The position numbers and the translations under genes were made by a program. 64,000 nucleotides of DNA from Solirubrobacter ginsenosidimutans (GTDB taxonomy: Bacteria > Actinomycetota > Thermoleophilia > Solirubrobacterales > Solirubrobacteraceae): positions 1-64,000 of the forward strand of contig NZ_JAPDOD010000005.1 of NCBI RefSeq assembly GCF_027587205.1, written 5' to 3'. The notes below the pieces were generated by a model. That model was not told the origin of the DNA. It did no database searches and saw nothing but the letters and a program-made list of their open reading frames with translations. The number at the start of each line of letters is the position of its first letter. Within the stretch, counting starts at the first letter, position 1. Shown here in pieces: positions 8,910-17,924 of this stretch.

Positions 8910-9710
8910 TTACGCCTGCTCGAGATAGGTGCTGCAGGCGGACGGGTCGCCCGCCTCGAACCCGCGGTTCCACGCCTCTTCGCGCTGCTCGGGCGTGCCG
9001 TGGTGGCCGGGGTTCGAGGTGTCGAAGTCGCCGACGGCGAGCGCCGCGTTCAGCGCTTCCTGGACGTCGCCGTCCTCGAGACGGTTCTGCTGGTAGGCGC
9101 TGTTGGCCCAGGTCCCGGCGTAGCAGTCGGCCTGCAGCTCGAAGTTCATCGTCGGCACCTGGTCGCCGTACTTGTCGAACAGCCCGAGCTCGTCCTGGAC
9201 CTGGTGGCCGTACTCGTGGGCGATGATGTAGGCGACCGCGAAGTCGCCGTGGGTGCCGCCGTAGCCCTGTGAGCTGCCCGGCAGCGACTGGTCGAGCTCA
9301 CCGTTGTAGACCTCGGTCGCGAACTTCTCCGAGATGTAGATCGTGTCGTCGTTCGGGCAGTAGGCCGCGGCGCTGTCGCCCATCGTTCCGCTGTCGTCCC
9401 CGCACGCGCTGGCGGCCGTCTGACCGGCCGGGATCCACTGGTAGCTGACCCGCGGCTCGGGCAGGCCCTGGGCCTTGAAGATCTTGGTCCAGTACGCGTC
9501 GACGTCCGTGGTGACCGCGGTCAGGAACTGGTCCATGTTCTGCGGCTGCGAGCCGTCCGCCGAGTTCAGGACGAAGTTGGACGCGCCGGAGGATCTCTGC
9601 GTGCCGGCAGGGCTGGCCTTCGCCGAGCCGAGGAGCTGCGAGGCGCCGCCGGCTGCAGCGAGCACCAGTGCCACGACGGCGAGCAGCCGCGGGCGGATCA
9701 AAGAACGCAT
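8910..9710 (-). CDS. Secreted neutral zinc metallopeptidase
   Basis: 266 residues from the ATG at 9710, which has CAGGAG upstream; the much longer open frame beyond it is antisense to the sugar dehydrogenase gene. The signal peptide is LLAVVALVLAAAGGASQLL. The catalytic zinc motif HEYGHQ lies in AYIIAHEYGHQVQDELG, with a downstream third ligand in FELQADCYAGTWA. This is the putative neutral zinc metallopeptidase family (YpfJ type). NTAYQQNRLEDGDVQEAL and HGTPEQREEAWNRGF are also typical of the family. It probably acts outside the membrane; its substrates are not known. Confidence 0.92.
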   Translation of the reverse strand: MRSLIRPRLLAVVALVLAAAGGASQLLGSAKASPAGTQRSSGASNFVLNSADGSQPQNMDQFLTAVTTDVDAYWTKIFKAQGLPEPRVSYQWIPAGQTAASACGDDSGTMGDSAAAYCPNDDTIYISEKFATEVYNGELDQSLPGSSQGYGGTHGDFAVAYIIAHEYGHQVQDELGLFDKYGDQVPTMNFELQADCYAGTWANSAYQQNRLEDGDVQEALNAALAVGDFDTSNPGHHGTPEQREEAWNRGFEAGDPSACSTYLEQA

Positions 9711-9836
9711 GCTGGGTGTCTCCTGGGTGGTCTCATATTTCGTTGGCCACCAGTGAGCCAAACCCGCGTAAGCGCGACGCGAGAGACCGCTAACGGTTCG
9801 CCCAGCGGACGCTAAGCATTTCCTCAGGCGTTGAAA

Positions 9837-9894
9837 ACCGAGCGAACACTCGGTAACTTCGCCACGACACTTTTGGAGTTGATACTCCAAAAGT
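9837..9894. promoter_or_regulatory. Two adjacent dyads in the sugar dehydrogenase promoter region
   Basis: Between the divergent metallopeptidase and sugar dehydrogenase genes are two inverted repeats. ACCGAG-N6-CTCGGT lies at 9837-9854. A perfect 11-bp dyad ACTTTTGGAGT-TGAT-ACTCCAAAAGT lies at 9869-9894. The second is strikingly AT-rich for this genome and sits 35 bp before the chosen start. It could be an operator or a leader hairpin; which one cannot be told from sequence. Confidence 0.6.
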
Positions 9895-9929
9895 CTGTCT
9901 CTGATCTCATGAGGGGAGAGGTTGTGAGG

Positions 9930-12900
9930 ATGAGGGTTGGAAGGGCGCGGATCGCGGGCCTGCTGCTCACCGCTGGACTGTGCGCGGCCGGGCCGCCGGC
10001 GGCGCACGCGCAGGACGCCCCACCGGACGATCGGTTCGACGTCACGCTGCTCGACAAGAGCATCACCCAGGGCACACGGATCGCGACGACGCCGGACGGC
10101 CGTGTGCTGCTCGCCGAGCGCGACGGGCGACTGAAGGTCTGGAAACCGACGACGCAGACGACCGTCGTCGCGGGGCAGATCCCGACGGGCCAGCCCGGCG
10201 AGCTCGGGTTCATGGGCCTGGCCCTGTCGCCGGACTTCGCCACCACCGGCTACGTGTACGCCCACTACGTCCCGCTGGTCCCGTCGTACAACACGACGCA
10301 CATCTCCCGCGTGAGCCGCTTCACGCTCACCGGCGACACGCTGGACCTGACGTCGGAGAAGCCGATCTACGACATCCAGCATCCGGCGTACGCGGGCGGC
10401 GGCCACAGCGCCGGCGACCTCGAGTTCGCCCCCAACGGTGACCTCTACATCTCCACCGGCGACAACACGAACTGCTGCGCCTCCTTCGGCTACCCGCCGA
10501 TGGACGAGCGCCCCGGCCAGACCGCCAACGACTCCCAGACGACGGCGGCCAACACCAACAACCCGATGGGCAAGATCCTGCGCATCCACCCGCTCGCCGC
10601 GCCCGGCGCGACGGTCGGCGCCGGCAGCACCTACTCGATCCCGCCCGGCAACCTCTTCGACGAGTCCCAGGACACCGACAACAAGACGCTGCCTGAGATC
10701 TACGCGATGGGTCTGCGCAACCCGTTCACGATCGGCAACGCGAAGTCCAACGGCGAGCTGTGGTTCGCCGACTACGGCCCTGACGCCACGCTGGCCGACC
10801 CGACGCGCGGCCCCGCCGGCCACGTCTCGATGATCCTGGCCAAGCAGCCCGCCAACTTCGGCTGGCCCTATTGCTACGTGCCCGGCCTGCCGTACGCCGA
10901 TTGGGACTACGTCGCGAACGTCTCGCGCGGCTACTACGACTGCGACCACCTGGTCAACAACTCGCCCAACAACCTCAACCCGCCCGCCAACCAGCTCGTC
11001 AACGGCGGCCGGTTGAACCTCCCGCCCGCCACCAAGCGGACGATGTGGTGGACGTACAGCGCGGGGTCCCCCACGACGCCGTTCAGCGATCTCTTCGGCG
11101 GCGGCGCGATGGCCGGCCCGCTCTACGCCTTCGACGCCGGCAACCCGTCGACGACCAAGTTCCCGGCGTGGTTCAACGACCGCTACTTCTACTTCGACTG
11201 GACGACCGACTGGGTCCAGACCGTCGCGTTCAACCCCGACGGCACGGTCAAGGACCGCAAGTTCTTCCTGCCGATCCACACCTTCGTCAAGCCGATGGAC
11301 ATGAAGTTCGGCCCCGACGGCTCGCTCTACGTGCTCGCCTACGGCAACGGCTGGGGCACGAACAACGACGACACCGGCCTGTACAAGGTCGACTACGCGC
11401 CCGGCAACCGCGCGCCGATCGCCGGCGGGTCCGCCGACAAGGACTCGGGCGCCGCGCCGCTGACGGTCAACTTCGACGCCACGGGCTCCTCCGATCCCGA
11501 CGTCACCGACACGCTGACCTACGCGTGGGACTTCACCAACGACGGAGTGACCGACGCCACGACGCTGAAGGCGAGCCACACGTACACCACGCCCGGCGCC
11601 GTGACCGCGCGGCTTACGGTCACCGACTCGCACGGGTCATCGACCGTGCAGAACTTCCCGCTCGTGGTCGGCAACGCCCGCCCGGTCGTGAAGATCACGG
11701 CACCGGCGGACGGCACGCCGCTGGAGATCGGCCAGCCGGTCAGCTACCACGTCGACGTCACCGACGCCGACGGGCCGGTGGACTGCACCAAGGTCGCGCT
11801 GCAGGTCTCACTCGGGCACAACTCGCACGCCCATCCCGACCAGATCGTCACCCCCGACGCCAACTGCAACGGCACGGTGACGCCCAACCGCACCGCCGGG
11901 CACACCGGGACGATCTACGTCTTCACGGTGTTCGAGGCCACGTACACGGACGCGGGCAACGGCGCCGCGCCCGCGCTGACGGGCTACGCCAAGGCGCGCT
12001 ACAGCCCGCATACGCAGCCGACCTCGGTCTACCCGCTCGGCGAGGGCACCGGCCTCTACACGGGGCAGACGTTCATGCAGGGCCCGGGCCACTGGCTGAT
12101 GTTCGAGGGCTACAACCTGGCCAGGATCGGCGCGATCACGATGAGCACCAGCTCGCGCGGGCCGGGCGGCACGATGGAGATCCACGCCGATTCGCCCACC
12201 GGCCCGCTGGTGGGGAGCGCGGTGATGCCGGACACCAAGCCGGCGGCCTCGCTGCAGCGCATCTACACCACGATCACCGCACCGACCACCAACAAGCCCG
12301 CGGGGTCGCACGACCTGTACTTCGTGACCAACTGGACCGACCCGGCGGCGCACGGTCCGAGCGAGGTGTTCCCGGAGATCTTCTTCAACACGTACACGCT
12401 GGTCGAGTACCCGGAGGTCTCGCTCTCGCTCACGCCCGCCACCGGTGACGCGAGCAACGGCTGGTACACGACGCCGGTCAAGTTCACCATCGCCTCCACC
12501 GGCTTCAGCGCCGCGACCCGCGAGTACCGCCTCGACGGCGGCGCGTGGACGCCGTATACCGCCGAGGTGACCGTCGGCGCACCCGGCGCCCACACGCTCG
12601 AGTACCGCGGGACCAACGCGGCGGGGACGACCGCGATCGGCACGAAGACGTTCACGATCGGCGCCGTGACCGATACGCCCGGAACGGTCTCCGGCTCGGT
12701 GCCGGCCACGCTGTCGCTCACGCTCGGCGCGCCGGCGACGTTCGGTGCGTTCACGCCGGGCGTGGCGAAGGACTACACGGCGAGCACCACCGCGACCGTG
12801 ACGAGCACCGCGGGTGACGCGGCGCTGAGCGTCTCCGACCCCGGCCACCTGACCAACGGCGCGTTCGCGTTGCCAGAGGCGCTGCAGGTCGCGTTCAGCA

Positions 12901-13037
12901 AGGCGAGCTGGGCGGCTCCGGCGTCCAACGACGCCGTGACGCTGACGTTCAAGCAGCACATCGGTGCCGGCGACGCGCTTCGCACCGGCGCCTACAGCAA
13001 GACCCTGACGTTCACGCTGTCGACCACGACGCCGTGA
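9930..13037 (+). CDS. Large secreted PQQ-type glucose/sorbosone dehydrogenase-like protein with PKD domain
   Basis: 1035 residues from the ATG at 9930 (GGGGAGAGG upstream, followed directly by signal peptide ARIAGLLLTAGLCAAGPPAAHA). Residues about 30-490 are a glucose/sorbosone dehydrogenase propeller (TTPDGRVLLAERDGRLKVW, GELGFMGLALSPDF, GHSAGDLEFAPNGDLYIS, GLRNPFTIG, PMDMKFGPDGSLYVLAYG). About 500-590 is a PKD domain (YAWDFTNDG, SHTYTTPGAVTARLTVTD). Further beta domains follow, including a bacterial Ig-like REYRLDGGAWTPY segment. The last 115 residues are the module shared with the DUF4394 protein. Probably an extracellular sugar-oxidising or sugar-binding protein; bound PQQ cannot be shown from sequence. 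Hairpin 13044-13078 follows. Confidence 0.88.
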   Translation: MRVGRARIAGLLLTAGLCAAGPPAAHAQDAPPDDRFDVTLLDKSITQGTRIATTPDGRVLLAERDGRLKVWKPTTQTTVVAGQIPTGQPGELGFMGLALSPDFATTGYVYAHYVPLVPSYNTTHISRVSRFTLTGDTLDLTSEKPIYDIQHPAYAGGGHSAGDLEFAPNGDLYISTGDNTNCCASFGYPPMDERPGQTANDSQTTAANTNNPMGKILRIHPLAAPGATVGAGSTYSIPPGNLFDESQDTDNKTLPEIYAMGLRNPFTIGNAKSNGELWFADYGPDATLADPTRGPAGHVSMILAKQPANFGWPYCYVPGLPYADWDYVANVSRGYYDCDHLVNNSPNNLNPPANQLVNGGRLNLPPATKRTMWWTYSAGSPTTPFSDLFGGGAMAGPLYAFDAGNPSTTKFPAWFNDRYFYFDWTTDWVQTVAFNPDGTVKDRKFFLPIHTFVKPMDMKFGPDGSLYVLAYGNGWGTNNDDTGLYKVDYAPGNRAPIAGGSADKDSGAAPLTVNFDATGSSDPDVTDTLTYAWDFTNDGVTDATTLKASHTYTTPGAVTARLTVTDSHGSSTVQNFPLVVGNARPVVKITAPADGTPLEIGQPVSYHVDVTDADGPVDCTKVALQVSLGHNSHAHPDQIVTPDANCNGTVTPNRTAGHTGTIYVFTVFEATYTDAGNGAAPALTGYAKARYSPHTQPTSVYPLGEGTGLYTGQTFMQGPGHWLMFEGYNLARIGAITMSTSSRGPGGTMEIHADSPTGPLVGSAVMPDTKPAASLQRIYTTITAPTTNKPAGSHDLYFVTNWTDPAAHGPSEVFPEIFFNTYTLVEYPEVSLSLTPATGDASNGWYTTPVKFTIASTGFSAATREYRLDGGAWTPYTAEVTVGAPGAHTLEYRGTNAAGTTAIGTKTFTIGAVTDTPGTVSGSVPATLSLTLGAPATFGAFTPGVAKDYTASTTATVTSTAGDAALSVSDPGHLTNGAFALPEALQVAFSKASWAAPASNDAVTLTFKQHIGAGDALRTGAYSKTLTFTLSTTTP

Positions 13038-13043
13038 ACACCA

Positions 13044-13078
13044 GGCGTGGCCCCGGCGAACCGCGCCGGGGCCACGCC
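13044..13078 (+). terminator. Strong hairpin terminator after the sugar dehydrogenase gene
   Basis: Perfect 15-bp stem (GGCGTGGCCCCGGCG and its complement) with loop AACCG, 6 bp after the stop codon. There is no U-tract, as is common in high-GC actinobacteria. It ends 14 bp before the TetR start, so it also isolates the next operon. Confidence 0.75.
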
Positions 13079-13092
13079 CGTACCCTGTGGCG

Positions 13093-13662
13093 ATGGGTGC
13101 CCCGACGGTCAAGGGACGCGCTCGGCGGGAGCAGATCCTGTACGCCGCGCAGACCGCGTTCGCGAGCCGCGGCTATCGCGGCGCGTCGATCGCCGCGATC
13201 GCCGAGGACGTCGGCCTGAGCGAGCCGGGATTGCTGCACTACTTCCCGTCGAAGGGCGCGCTGCTCCTCGAGACGCTCGAGTTCCATCATCGCCGCACCA
13301 AGGAGGAGGCGTTCGGCGGCGCCGGCAGCTTCGCCGATCACCTCGTCTCGCTCGCCTCCAACCACGAGCGCGACCCGGGCTTCATCCGGCTGCTGCTGGT
13401 CCTCGCCGCGGAGAGCACCGACCCGGAGCATCCCGCGCACGACTGGTTCGTCGCGCGCTACGAGCGCGTGCGGATCGGCATGGAACGCCAGTTCGCCGCA
13501 GACCTTGGCGCCGGGCTCCTGCGCGAGAATCTGGACCCGGCGCACGTCGCTCGCCAGGCGATCGCGATGCTCGACGGCCTCGAGCTGCAGTTCCTGCTCA
13601 CCGGCGGCTCACTGGACATCGTCACGCCGCTGCGCGCCTGGCTCGAGCCGCTGTACCGTTGA
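13093..13662 (+). CDS. TetR-family transcriptional regulator
   Basis: 189 residues from the ATG at 13093 (a GTG at 13087 is in frame). The N-terminal helix-turn-helix is classical: REQILYAAQTAFASRGYRGASIAAIAEDVGLSEPGLLHYFPSKGALL. It is followed by a helical ligand-binding domain ending PLRAWLEPLYR. It lies immediately upstream of, and in the same direction as, the dioxygenase/monooxygenase genes with a 22-bp gap. It is therefore probably the repressor of this aromatic catabolic operon, responding to a phenolic substrate or ring-cleavage product; that ligand is inferred. Confidence 0.92.
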   Translation: MGAPTVKGRARREQILYAAQTAFASRGYRGASIAAIAEDVGLSEPGLLHYFPSKGALLLETLEFHHRRTKEEAFGGAGSFADHLVSLASNHERDPGFIRLLLVLAAESTDPEHPAHDWFVARYERVRIGMERQFAADLGAGLLRENLDPAHVARQAIAMLDGLELQFLLTGGSLDIVTPLRAWLEPLYR

Positions 13663-13684
13663 CCCCGACGATCGAGGAGGCGCC

Positions 13685-14506
13685 GTGAGTACCCGCAACC
13701 TGGCCGACGAGGATCTGACGAACGCCGTGCTGGCGTCCTTCGCGGGCGCCGGTTCGGAGCGCTTCAAGACGATCGCGGAGAGCCTGGTCCGGCATCTGCA
13801 CGCGTTCGCGACCGAGGTGCAGCTGACCGAGGAGGAATGGTTCGCGGGGATCGACTTCCTCACCCGCACCGGCCACATCACCGACGACAAGCGGCAGGAG
13901 TTCGTGCTGCTCTCCGACGTGCTCGGCCTCTCGATGCTGGTGGTGGGGATGAACAACCGGCGCCCGCCGAAGGCCACGGAGTCGACGGTCTTCGGCCCGT
14001 TCTTCGTCGAGCACTCGCCCGCGTTCGAGAACGGCGACAACATCGCCGAGGACTTCAGCGGCGAGCCCTGCTTCGTCAGCGGACGGGTGGTCGGCGTGGA
14101 GGGCGAGCCGGTCGCGGGTGCGCGCGTCGAGATCTGGCAGGCCGACGATGCCGGGTTCTACGACGTCCAGAACGGCGAAGAGCCGAATGGCCGAGGACAC
14201 CTGTTCACCGACGAGGAGGGCCGGTTCTCGTTCTGGTCGGTCAAGCCCGAGGCCTATCCGATCCCGGCCGACGGCCCGGTGGGTGAGCTGTTGGACGCGG
14301 GCGGCCGCGGGCCGATGCGCCCGGCGCACATCCACTTCATGGTCACCGCCGAGGGCTATCAGCGCCTGATCACCCACGTGTTCGTCGAGGGCGACGAATA
14401 CCTCGACTCCGATGCCGTCTTCGGTGTGCGCAGCGCGCTGATCGCGCCATTCGTGCGCGACGGCGATCACTGGACGGCGAGCTACGACCTGGTGCTCGCA
14501 CGATGA
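13685..14506 (+). CDS. Intradiol ring-cleavage dioxygenase, hydroxyquinol/catechol 1,2-dioxygenase type
   Basis: 273 residues from the GTG at 13685 with GGAGG 5 bases upstream. The N-terminal helical dimerisation domain (about residues 10-100) is present. The Fe(III) ligands follow: Tyr in DAGFYDVQ, Tyr in PEAYPIP, and two His in RPAHIHFMV. GPFFVEHSP and the sequence ARVEIWQADDAGFYDVQ match the hydroxyquinol 1,2-dioxygenase branch best. The enzyme opens the ring of a 1,2-diol between the hydroxyls to give a muconate or maleylacetate. ATGA overlap with the next gene, a phenol-type hydroxylase, supports a hydroxylation then cleavage sequence. Confidence 0.92.
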   Translation: MSTRNLADEDLTNAVLASFAGAGSERFKTIAESLVRHLHAFATEVQLTEEEWFAGIDFLTRTGHITDDKRQEFVLLSDVLGLSMLVVGMNNRRPPKATESTVFGPFFVEHSPAFENGDNIAEDFSGEPCFVSGRVVGVEGEPVAGARVEIWQADDAGFYDVQNGEEPNGRGHLFTDEEGRFSFWSVKPEAYPIPADGPVGELLDAGGRGPMRPAHIHFMVTAEGYQRLITHVFVEGDEYLDSDAVFGVRSALIAPFVRDGDHWTASYDLVLAR

Positions 14507-16266
14507 TCGAAACGGACGTCCTGATCGTCGGCTCCGGCCCGGCCGGCAGCTCGAGCGCGCTCTTCCTCTCCACCTACGGCGTCGAGAACCTCGTCATCAC
14601 GAAGTACCGCTGGACGGCGAACACCCCGCGCGCCCACATCACCAACCAGCGGGCCGTCGAGATCATGCGCGACATGGGCCTCGAGGACGAGATCAAGGCC
14701 AAGGGCGTCCCCAACCACCTGATGGGCGACACGGTGTTCTGCGCCAGCCTCGCGGGCGACGAGCTCGCCCGCCTGCACACCTGGGGCACGCACCCGCAGC
14801 GCCTGGCCGACTACACGCTCGCCAGCCCCTGCACCCACTACGACCTGCCGCAGGACATCTTCGAGCCGATCATCCTCGGCGAGGCCGCGCGGCGCGGCTC
14901 CCGCGTCCGCTTCGACACCGAGTACCTGAGCCACACCCAGGACGCCGACGGCGTCACCGTGCAGGTGCAGGACCGCGTCGGCGGCGAGCGCTACGCGATC
15001 CGCGCCAAGTACCTGATCGGCGCCGACGGCGGGCGCTCGAAGATCGCCCAGGACATCGGCCTGCCGATGGAGGGCGAGATGGACTGGGCGGGGTCGATGA
15101 ACATCGTCTTCCACGCCGACCTGTCCAAGTACGTCGCGCACCGCCCGAGCGTCCTCTACTGGATCATGCAGCCGGGCGCCGACATGGGCGGGATCGGCAT
15201 GGGCCTGGTGCGGATGGTGCGCCCGTGGGACGAGTGGCTGATCGTCTGGGGCTACGACATCAACGAGCCGCCGCCCGAGGTCGACGAGGAGGTCGCCACC
15301 CGCGTCGTGCACAACCTCGTCGGCGACGACACGATCGACGTCACGCTGCGCAGCACCTCGCTGTGGGGCAACAACAAGATGTACGCGACTCGCTACGTCG
15401 ACGGCCGCGTGTACTGCATGGGCGACGCCTGCCACCGGCATCCGCCGTCCAATGGCCTCGGCTCGAACACCTCGATCGCCGACGCGTACAACCTCGCGTG
15501 GAAGCTCGCGCTGGTGCTCGACGGCAAGGCCGCGCCGTCGCTGCTGGACTCCTATGACGCCGAGCGCGCGCCGATCGGCAAGCAGATCGTGCTGCGCGCC
15601 AACAAGAGCATCGAGGAGTTCGGGCCCATCTTCGACGCGCTCGGCCTGCTCGACACGACCGACCCCGCGCAGATGAAGGCCAACATGGAGATCCGCAAGG
15701 AGAACTCCGAGCGCGGCGCCGCGGCGCGCGCGAAGCTCAAGGCCGCGATCGAGCTCAAGAACTACGAGTTCAACGCCCACGGGGTCGAGCTCGGCCATCG
15801 CTACCGGTCGGGCGCGGTGATCGCCGACGGCACGCCCGAGCCGGAGTTCACGCGTGACCCCGAGCTCTACTACCACCCGACGACGTGGCCGGGCGCGCGG
15901 CTTCCCCACGCGTGGCTGGAGCACAAGGGCGAGCGCGTCTCGACGCACGACCTCGCCGGCAAAGGACGCTTCACGCTCTTCACCGGCATCGGCGGCGAGG
16001 GCTGGCTGGAGGCCGCGGCGGAGGTGACGCAGCGGACCGGCGTGCCGGTCGTCGCGCTGGTGATCGGGCCGGCGCGCGACGCCCACGACATCTACGACGA
16101 CTGGGCGCGAGCGCGCGAGGTGCAGGAAACAGGCTGCGTGCTGGTCCGTCCAGACGCGCACGTGGCGTGGCGCAGCGCGGCGATGGTCGAGGACCCCGTC
16201 GCGGAGCTCGGGCGGGTGATGGAAAGCCTGCTCGGCGTGTTGGAACCGGTGGGAGGAGAGACATGA
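14503..16266 (+). CDS. FAD-dependent phenol-type monooxygenase (TfdB/PheA-like)
   Basis: 587 residues. N-terminal FAD Rossmann motif VLIVGSGPAGSSSALFLS; the second FAD motif is GRVYCMGDACHRHPPSNGLGSNTSIADAYNLAWK (GD motif); the DG motif is YLIGADGGRSKIA. A thioredoxin-like C-terminal domain (FTLFTGIGGEGW, CVLVRPDAHVAWR) is typical of phenol hydroxylase and 2,4-dichlorophenol 6-monooxygenase. The enzyme hydroxylates phenols next to the OH using NAD(P)H and O2, supplying the diol for the dioxygenase encoded just upstream (ATGA overlap). The ring substrate (phenol, resorcinol or chlorophenol) cannot be decided from sequence. Confidence 0.92.
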   Translation: MIETDVLIVGSGPAGSSSALFLSTYGVENLVITKYRWTANTPRAHITNQRAVEIMRDMGLEDEIKAKGVPNHLMGDTVFCASLAGDELARLHTWGTHPQRLADYTLASPCTHYDLPQDIFEPIILGEAARRGSRVRFDTEYLSHTQDADGVTVQVQDRVGGERYAIRAKYLIGADGGRSKIAQDIGLPMEGEMDWAGSMNIVFHADLSKYVAHRPSVLYWIMQPGADMGGIGMGLVRMVRPWDEWLIVWGYDINEPPPEVDEEVATRVVHNLVGDDTIDVTLRSTSLWGNNKMYATRYVDGRVYCMGDACHRHPPSNGLGSNTSIADAYNLAWKLALVLDGKAAPSLLDSYDAERAPIGKQIVLRANKSIEEFGPIFDALGLLDTTDPAQMKANMEIRKENSERGAAARAKLKAAIELKNYEFNAHGVELGHRYRSGAVIADGTPEPEFTRDPELYYHPTTWPGARLPHAWLEHKGERVSTHDLAGKGRFTLFTGIGGEGWLEAAAEVTQRTGVPVVALVIGPARDAHDIYDDWARAREVQETGCVLVRPDAHVAWRSAAMVEDPVAELGRVMESLLGVLEPVGGET

Positions 16267-17924
16267 TTCGACGCGAATCTGCAGCGCCCAGCGCAGGCGC
16301 CGGACCGGCGGACGCGACGGCCGACGTGGTCGTCGTCGGTGGCGGAGGCGGCGGGTTGCCCGCGGCGCTCTTCGCCCGCTGGCTGGGTGACGAGGTGATC
16401 CTGCTCGAGAAGGCGCCTGAGCTCGGCGGCACGGCCAAGAAGGCGGCCTTCTGGTACTGGATCCCCAACAACCGGTCGATGCAGGAGGCCGGGATCGAGG
16501 ACCCGGAGGAGGACTTCCTGCACTACACGGCGCGGCTCTCGCGCCCGCAGCAGTACGACCCGGACAGCCCGACTCTGGGACTGAGCGAGTGGGAGCACGC
16601 CCAGATCCGCGCGATCTACGAGAGCGCCTCGCCGGCCGCCGAGCTGCTGGCCGAGCGCGACGCGCTGCCGTACCGCTGGTGCGAGGCGGTACCGGACTAC
16701 TGGTCCGAGCTGCCGCAGGACAAGGCGCCGACGGGACGCGTTCTCGTGCCCGAGGGGGCGCGGGCGACGATGTCCGACGGCGGCCAGGTCGGCATCCGCA
16801 CGATGAGCGCGGCGGCCGAGCGCGACGGCGTCGACATCCGCACGTCGCACCGCGTCCAACGGCTCGTGATCGAGGGCGGCGCGGTGGTCGGCGTCGAGGC
16901 GACGAACGCGACCGGCGAGACCGTGCGCGTCGCCGCGCGCAAGGCGGTGATCTTCGCGTCCGGCGGCTTCACCCACGATCCCGAATTGCGCGCGAACTTC
17001 CTCTCCGCCCCCGTGTACGGCGGCTGCGCGGCCAACACCAACGAGGGCGACTTCGTGCGCATCGGCGGCGCCGCGGGCGCGCAGCTGCGCAACATGAACC
17101 AGGCGTGGATGTGCCCGGTGCCGCTCGAAGCCGCCGTCGCGGGCGACCCGTCGCTCTCCGGCATGTTCTCCGTCGCCGGCGACTCGATGCTCTTCGTCGA
17201 CAAGACCGGCCGCCGCGTGGTCAACGAGAAGCTGCCGTACAACGAGCTCGCGCAGATGTTCTTCCAGTGGGATCCGCTGCGCGGCGAGTACCCGAACCTC
17301 GTCCTGATCCAGGTCTGGGACCAGCGCTCGCAGGAGCACTCCGCGAGCGACGAGTACGGCCGGCTGATCGTCGGAGACACGGGCGCGAGCGACGCGCACG
17401 TGCTGCGCGGCGAGACGCTCGCCGACCTGGAGATCGTGGTGCGAGCGCGGCTCGAGCGGTACGCGCGCGTCACCGGCGGGCTGACCCTCGCCGACGGCTG
17501 GGCGGACACGCTGGGCGCCTCGATCGCCCGCTTCAATGACCTGGCGAAGACCGGCGTCGACGCGGACTTCGGCCGCGGCGAGCGCGCCGTCCAGCAGCTC
17601 TTCAACGGCGACGTCCGCGAAGAGCCGGGGCGCACCAACCCGACGATGTGGCCGCTGTCGGGTGAAGGTCCCTACTACGCCGCGCTGGTCACCGGCGGCA
17701 CGCTGGACACCAAGGGCGGCCCGAAGGCGACGCCCGACGGCCAGATCGTCGACGACCTGGATCAGCCGATCCCCGGTCTCTACGGCGTCGGCAACTGCGT
17801 CGCGTCCCCGTCGGCGCGGGCCTACTGGGCCGGCGGAGCGACGCTCGGCCCGATCATCGCCTTCGCCTATCGCGCCGCCAACGCGGCCCATCTCGAACCA
17901 GTCCATGAGGAGGCCCTGACGTGA
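16263..17924 (+). CDS. FAD-binding oxidoreductase, fumarate reductase/ketosteroid dehydrogenase superfamily
   Basis: 553 residues from the ATG at 16263 (ATGA overlap with the monooxygenase). FAD motif DVVVVGGGGGGLPAALFARWLGDEVILLEKAPELGGTAKKA; mid-protein KAVIFASGGFTHDPELR; C-terminal GLYGVGNCVASPSARAYWAGGATLGPIIAFAYRA. These are hallmarks of the FAD_binding_2 family (fumarate reductase, 3-ketosteroid delta-1-dehydrogenase, urocanate reductase). In this operon it could reduce or dehydrogenate a ring-cleavage or alicyclic intermediate, possibly replacing the usual maleylacetate reductase, which is absent nearby. That role is inference. Confidence 0.88.
   Translation: MIRRESAAPSAGAGPADATADVVVVGGGGGGLPAALFARWLGDEVILLEKAPELGGTAKKAAFWYWIPNNRSMQEAGIEDPEEDFLHYTARLSRPQQYDPDSPTLGLSEWEHAQIRAIYESASPAAELLAERDALPYRWCEAVPDYWSELPQDKAPTGRVLVPEGARATMSDGGQVGIRTMSAAAERDGVDIRTSHRVQRLVIEGGAVVGVEATNATGETVRVAARKAVIFASGGFTHDPELRANFLSAPVYGGCAANTNEGDFVRIGGAAGAQLRNMNQAWMCPVPLEAAVAGDPSLSGMFSVAGDSMLFVDKTGRRVVNEKLPYNELAQMFFQWDPLRGEYPNLVLIQVWDQRSQEHSASDEYGRLIVGDTGASDAHVLRGETLADLEIVVRARLERYARVTGGLTLADGWADTLGASIARFNDLAKTGVDADFGRGERAVQQLFNGDVREEPGRTNPTMWPLSGEGPYYAALVTGGTLDTKGGPKATPDGQIVDDLDQPIPGLYGVGNCVASPSARAYWAGGATLGPIIAFAYRAANAAHLEPVHEEALT

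Noticed and set aside
9711..11633. Minus-strand open frame extending the metallopeptidase by about 640 residues
   Set aside because: It is antisense to the sugar dehydrogenase gene, is Arg/Val-rich without motifs, and the metallopeptidase has its own signal peptide and ribosome site at 9710.
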